Shown here: positions 6,721-9,038 of the stretch, piece by piece
How the letters are laid out: each line of letters begins with the position of its first letter
Position numbering within the stretch: the stretch's first letter is position 1
Assembly: GCA_003557085.1 (NCBI GenBank)
Contig: PWPR01000073.1
Coordinates: 1 to 9,038 of the forward strand
DNA length: 9,038 nucleotides
Source of the DNA: Clostridia bacterium
GTDB taxonomy: Bacteria; Bacillota; UBA994; PWPR01
Direction: 5' to 3'
Notes under the pieces: generated by a model
The model's database searches: none
What the model was told of the DNA's origin: nothing
The model's input: only the letters and a program-made list of their open reading frames with translations
Made by a program: the position numbers and the translations under genes

Positions 6721-7485
6721 TTAGCTTGCCATCCATCCTCCATCAACCATAAGATTAACTCCAGTAATAAACTTTGCCTCATCACTTGCTAAAAAAACTG
6801 CTGCTTTTGCCACGTCTGCAGGCTTTCCTAGTCTTGGAAATGGTGTTCTTGATTTTGAGTAATCAATTGATTCTTGAGTTGTTGGCCTTCCAGTTAAGAT
6901 ACGCCCAGGTGCTACTGCATTACATATTATGTAATCTTTAGCATAATCGGCTGCTACTTGCTTAGTCATATACACAAGTCCACTTTTACTTACTCCATAT
7001 GACATATTATTTAGAGCAGCTACCATACCATGCTGAGAAGTTACATTAACAATTCTTCCTCTCGCTTCATTCTCAACTTCTTGATTTAACATTTGCATTA
7101 TCGCTCTTTTAGTACAGTAAAAAGCACCTTTTAAGTTAACATCCAAAGATCTATTCCACTCATTATCGGTAGTTTCATGTAGTTTCATATCATTTCCCAT
7201 ATAAGCTGCATTATTAACCAAAATATCTAAACGTCCATGTTTTTTCACCGTATTTGTAATCAAATCATCAACTTGCTTCCAGCTTGATACATCTACCTTA
7301 AAAAAATCGACATTTCCATTAAACTCTTCTACTTCTTCAATAACACTTTTTCCTTCTTCTAAAGGGTTTTCAATAATGTCTGCAACTACAACAATTGCCC
7401 CTTCTTTAGCAAACTCTATTGCAATTCCTTTCCCTATACCTGATGAGCCACCTGTGACAATCGCCACTTTATTTTTTAGTTTCAT
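6721..7485 (-). CDS. Short-chain dehydrogenase/reductase (classical SDR, NAD-type)
   Basis: A 254-residue cytoplasmic oxidoreductase of the classical SDR family (FabG or glucose-dehydrogenase-like). Cofactor motif TGGSSGIG (11-18) is followed by Asp36 at the end of the second strand, which in this family favours NAD(H) over NADP(H). NNAA (91-94), Asn117, Ser150, Tyr163 and Lys167 (YGVSK) complete the catalytic tetrad, and the C-terminus has the usual GVNLMVDGGW. All key residues are present, so it should be active; the substrate cannot be told from sequence. Start ATG at 7483-7485 has GGAGG 5 nt upstream. An in-frame ATG further upstream (to 7527) would add a low-complexity MCVIVVVVKK that covers the ribosome binding site and promoter. 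It is monocistronic. Confidence 0.93.
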   Translation of the reverse strand: MKLKNKVAIVTGGSSGIGKGIAIEFAKEGAIVVVADIIENPLEEGKSVIEEVEEFNGNVDFFKVDVSSWKQVDDLITNTVKKHGRLDILVNNAAYMGNDMKLHETTDNEWNRSLDVNLKGAFYCTKRAIMQMLNQEVENEARGRIVNVTSQHGMVAALNNMSYGVSKSGLVYMTKQVAADYAKDYIICNAVAPGRILTGRPTTQESIDYSKSRTPFPRLGKPADVAKAAVFLASDEAKFITGVNLMVDGGWMAS

Positions 7486-7513
7486 ATTTTCCTCCATTTT
7501 TTTCACTACAACT

Positions 7514-7522
7514 ACTATAACA
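7514..7522 (-). promoter_or_regulatory. Extended -10 promoter of the SDR gene
   Basis: On the reverse strand the sequence reads TGTTATAGT, an extended -10 box (TATAGT, complement of 7514-7519) about 29 nt before the chosen start codon. No clear -35 box is present at 17 bp. It supports the start at 7485 rather than one further upstream. Confidence 0.45.
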
Positions 7523-7541
7523 CACATTAATAGGTTAAACT

Positions 7542-7567
7542 AAAAAAAAACCTGCTAATTGCAGGTT
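7542..7567 (-). terminator. Rho-independent terminator of the PsiE/CorC-like gene
   Basis: Read on the reverse strand, AACCTGC and GCAGGTT (7561-7567 and 7549-7555) form a 7-bp stem with a 5-nt loop and run into nine T residues (complement of 7542-7550). It lies 14 nt after the stop of the frame-corrected gene ending at 7581, but about 150 nt after the premature stop. Confidence 0.88.
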
Positions 7568-7580
7568 AATAAATTCATAT

Positions 7581-8214
7581 CTACTCATGTTGATCCTCAT
7601 TTTTAGTAATCATCACTTTATCAATTACGCCTTCTGTAGCTTTGATTATTTTTATCTTAACATCTCCTGAAAAAACTCTAAACCTTCAACTACTGATTGA
7701 CAAGCTCCCTCAGCTAAACTACAAACAAGCCCCCCAAAGTATTCCCTCTATCGGTAGGCAAATTATATCCTGTAGCTTCGTAGAGTTTATTAACCATTGT
7801 CGAAGCAGAGTATATCTTAGAATCCCTTGACACAAAATCCTTAGAGGGTGCTAAAAACTTGATAATTAAAAAAATAATAGCTATTGCCAGTGTTCCAAGC
7901 ACTAAATCCATCATTGTGTCAGCATATATTAGCATTTTCCTAGCTATTACGAACAAAACTAGTTCCAAAATTGCATTAGTTGAGTGAGATAATAGCATCA
8001 ATATCAGCTCTATGCCTACAACTAATAACAGTGTGTGGGCTAAAAAATGCTTAAATACATCATATGCAGCTAATGAAGAAGTTTCAAATATCTGTACAAT
8101 GTATATTACTAAATCTACTAGTCCAATTGTAACACCTATTGCAATAAGCACTGCTAAAATTATTTCAACCACATACGTATAGCTTTCTACTTTACTTAAA
8201 ATATATTGAAACAA
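7581..8214 (-). pseudogene. PsiE-like membrane protein with CorC/HlyC-like C-terminal domain, two frameshifts
   Basis: The intact part (166 residues, 8214 to 7714) has four hydrophobic segments (about 14-40, 56-75, 81-95, 98-122), as in PsiE-family proteins (phosphate-starvation-inducible E). A soluble tail follows: YSASTMVNKLYEATGYNLP...NTLGGL, the start of a transporter-associated CorC/HlyC domain. It then stops early. One extra base at the G run (C run 7730-7735 on plus) restores GGLVCSLAEGACQSVVEGLEF. A second one-base insertion near the T run (A run 7670-7675 on plus) restores FSGDVKIKIIKATEG and VIDKVMITKNEDQHE, ending at 7581 beside a terminator. So two one-base deletions, or two sequencing errors, disrupt one gene. 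The TTG start at 8212-8214 has AAAGGAG with 9-nt spacing; the only upstream ATG runs into a stop at once. The function of such proteins is unclear. Confidence 0.75.
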
Positions 8215-8256
8215 CTAAGACATCTCCTTTATTGGCAAAGCTCTTTTCTGATGCTT

Positions 8257-8285
8257 ATTGTACTCCTAGCTTATCCCTTCGACAA
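8257..8285 (-). promoter_or_regulatory. Promoter of the PsiE/CorC-like gene
   Basis: On the reverse strand, TTGTCG (complement of 8280-8285) and TACAAT (complement of 8257-8262) are separated by 17 bp. Transcription would start about 36 nt before the TTG start codon, leaving room for the AAAGGAG site (8224-8230). Confidence 0.55.
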
Positions 8286-8564
8286 TAGCTTGCTTTCAAT
8301 GACTTTAAGAATAATTTAATGTTTAATAAATAAGTTTGAGTTAATGAATAATATGAGTAATACCATTTTTGCTGAATGCATTTCATAATAATGTTCTGAA
8401 AATTCATACTAACAATATTTCTAAGTTCAATTATGCATTTATTTATAAATAATAATTATGTTTTATTGTACTAAAGAATGATTTTTTCTTCATTTTCATC
8501 TATAATTATGTCATAGGTATGATTAGTTCCCTAGTACCTAACTATCTTAAAGGATGTGGTTAAT
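8286..8564. other. AT-rich divergent intergenic region
   Basis: This is the gap between the divergent PsiE-like and GYF_2 genes. No coding frame is convincing. It contains a 14-bp perfect AT palindrome, TTATTTATAAATAA (8439-8452), and a 6-bp inverted repeat TAGGTA/TACCTA (8514-8519, 8535-8540) in the probable leader of the downstream gene. Neither has clear functional support. Confidence 0.45.
8501..8506 (+). promoter_or_regulatory. Probable -10 box of the GYF_2 gene cluster
   Basis: A perfect TATAAT lies 58 nt before the start of the first GYF_2 gene. No good -35 box is seen (ATGATT at 17 bp), so the promoter may be weak, activated or use another sigma factor. Confidence 0.4.
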
Positions 8565-8924
8565 ATGTCACAACAATGGTACCTCTCTAGAGATGGAACA
8601 CAGTATGGTCCATATACATGGCAAGAGCTACAAAATTTAGCTCAGCAAGGAAATGTGGACCCAAACGATTTAATTTGGAGCAACTCTTTAGGCAATTGGA
8701 CTGACGCACAAAATGTGCCGAATTTACTTAGAACTTATGCCCAAAAGCCTCAAAATGGAATTGTAAACCATAAGAATCCTAGAAAACTACGCTTTTCAAT
8801 TAGGCCACGAATTTTTTTCATGCCTTATGGAAGAGTAACAACTTTTATTATCTTATTATTTATCGCAATAGCAGTTATTATAGCATTTTTAAATGGAGAT
8901 CTAGGATCAATTCAGATTATGTAA
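8565..8924 (+). CDS. GYF_2-domain small membrane-anchored protein
   Basis: A 119-residue protein. Residues 5-56 are a GYF_2 domain (PF14237-like): WYLSRDGTQYGPYT, then a helix ELQNLAQQGNV, DPNDLIW and NWTDAQNVPNLL. In bacteria this domain is mostly found at an end of small membrane proteins and is assumed to bind protein partners. A basic linker (about 65-90) leads to one C-terminal transmembrane helix (about 92-109), with a short tail after it, so the GYF_2 domain probably faces the cytoplasm (positive-inside rule). Start ATG 8565 has AAAGGA (8549-8554) 10 nt upstream; in-frame GTG 8556 is too close to that site. A second GYF_2 gene follows after 36 nt, so they are likely co-transcribed. The specific role is unknown. 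Confidence 0.85.
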   Translation: MSQQWYLSRDGTQYGPYTWQELQNLAQQGNVDPNDLIWSNSLGNWTDAQNVPNLLRTYAQKPQNGIVNHKNPRKLRFSIRPRIFFMPYGRVTTFIILLFIAIAVIIAFLNGDLGSIQIM

Positions 8925-8960
8925 TTTACTTAGTTAGCGATATCCTGAAGGAGGGTAAAA

Positions 8961-9038
8961 ATGTCAAACAATTGGTTTGTTTACAAGAATCAAGAGCAAA
9001 AAGGTCCCTATTCATTAGAAGAAATTAAAGAAAAAATA
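8961..9038 (+). CDS. Second GYF_2-domain protein, 3' partial
   Basis: Only the first 26 residues are inside the window. They read MSNNWFVYKNQEQKGPYS followed by LEEIKEKI, the same W-[YF]-x-x-x-x-GPY-[ST]-x-x-E-[LI] pattern as the preceding gene, so a second GYF_2 domain begins at the N-terminus. Start ATG 8961 has an excellent site, GAAGGAGGGT (8948-8957), and the gene follows its neighbour by 36 nt with no terminator between. What follows the domain cannot be seen. Confidence 0.8.
   Translation, partial: MSNNWFVYKNQEQKGPYSLEEIKEKI

Noticed and set aside
7642..7830. Plus-strand open frame of 62 codons
   Set aside because: It is antisense to the frameshifted PsiE/CorC-like gene, whose three coding segments have clear family similarity.
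8514..8540. TAGGTA/TACCTA hairpin as a riboswitch or attenuator
   Set aside because: The stem is only 6 bp around a 15-nt loop, has no T tract and matches no known riboswitch.

Overview
The window looks like the chromosome of an AT-rich anaerobic, probably clostridial (Firmicutes-type) bacterium. The evidence is strongly AT-biased coding and intergenic DNA, AGGAGG-type ribosome binding sites, TTG and GTG starts, short terminators with T tracts, and a selenocysteine-containing formate dehydrogenase of the clostridial NuoG-like type. I cannot name the species. Genes are spaced like ordinary core or accessory chromosome. I see no transposase, phage gene, CRISPR array, rRNA or tRNA.

Region 1 (1-3618, plus strand) is a formate dehydrogenase operon. 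The catalytic subunit is cut off by the left window edge and is read through an in-frame UGA at 625-627, which is the selenocysteine codon; a bacterial SECIS hairpin follows directly. Next come mobA (makes the guanine dinucleotide form of the molybdenum cofactor) and fdhD (delivers sulfur to that cofactor), packed with a 2-nt gap before the first possible mobA codon and a 32-nt mobA/fdhD overlap. The three genes form one job: apoenzyme, cofactor maturation and cofactor sulfuration. The FdhD lacks the CxxC motif used for sulfur transfer in E. coli.

Region 2 (3694-4953, plus strand) is a two-gene chromate-transporter-family (CHR) operon with its own promoter, a 17-nt overlap between the two half-size proteins, and a strong terminator. 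Region 3 (5028-5733) holds a small minus-strand DUF2087 gene and a 445-bp AT-rich gap with inverted repeats. Region 4 (5734-6719) is a monocistronic gene of unrecognised family with a HEIGVR motif, which resembles a metallopeptidase HExxxH site with its last histidine missing. It ends in a bidirectional terminator shared with a convergent short-chain dehydrogenase (6721-7485, minus).

Region 5 (7542-8285, minus) is a PsiE-like membrane protein gene fused to a CorC/HlyC-like C-terminal domain. It is broken by two apparent one-base deletions, one at or beside a G run and one near a T run; the restored frame ends 14 nt before a clear terminator. Region 6 (8501-9038, plus) starts a tandem set of small GYF_2-domain genes. 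The first carries a C-terminal membrane anchor and the second is cut by the window edge.

The most interesting points are the recoded UGA with its SECIS, the CxxC-less FdhD next to a selenocysteine enzyme, the doubly frameshifted PsiE/CorC gene, the unknown HEIGVR protein, and the tandem GYF_2 genes. I do not see convincing proof of an entirely new system.
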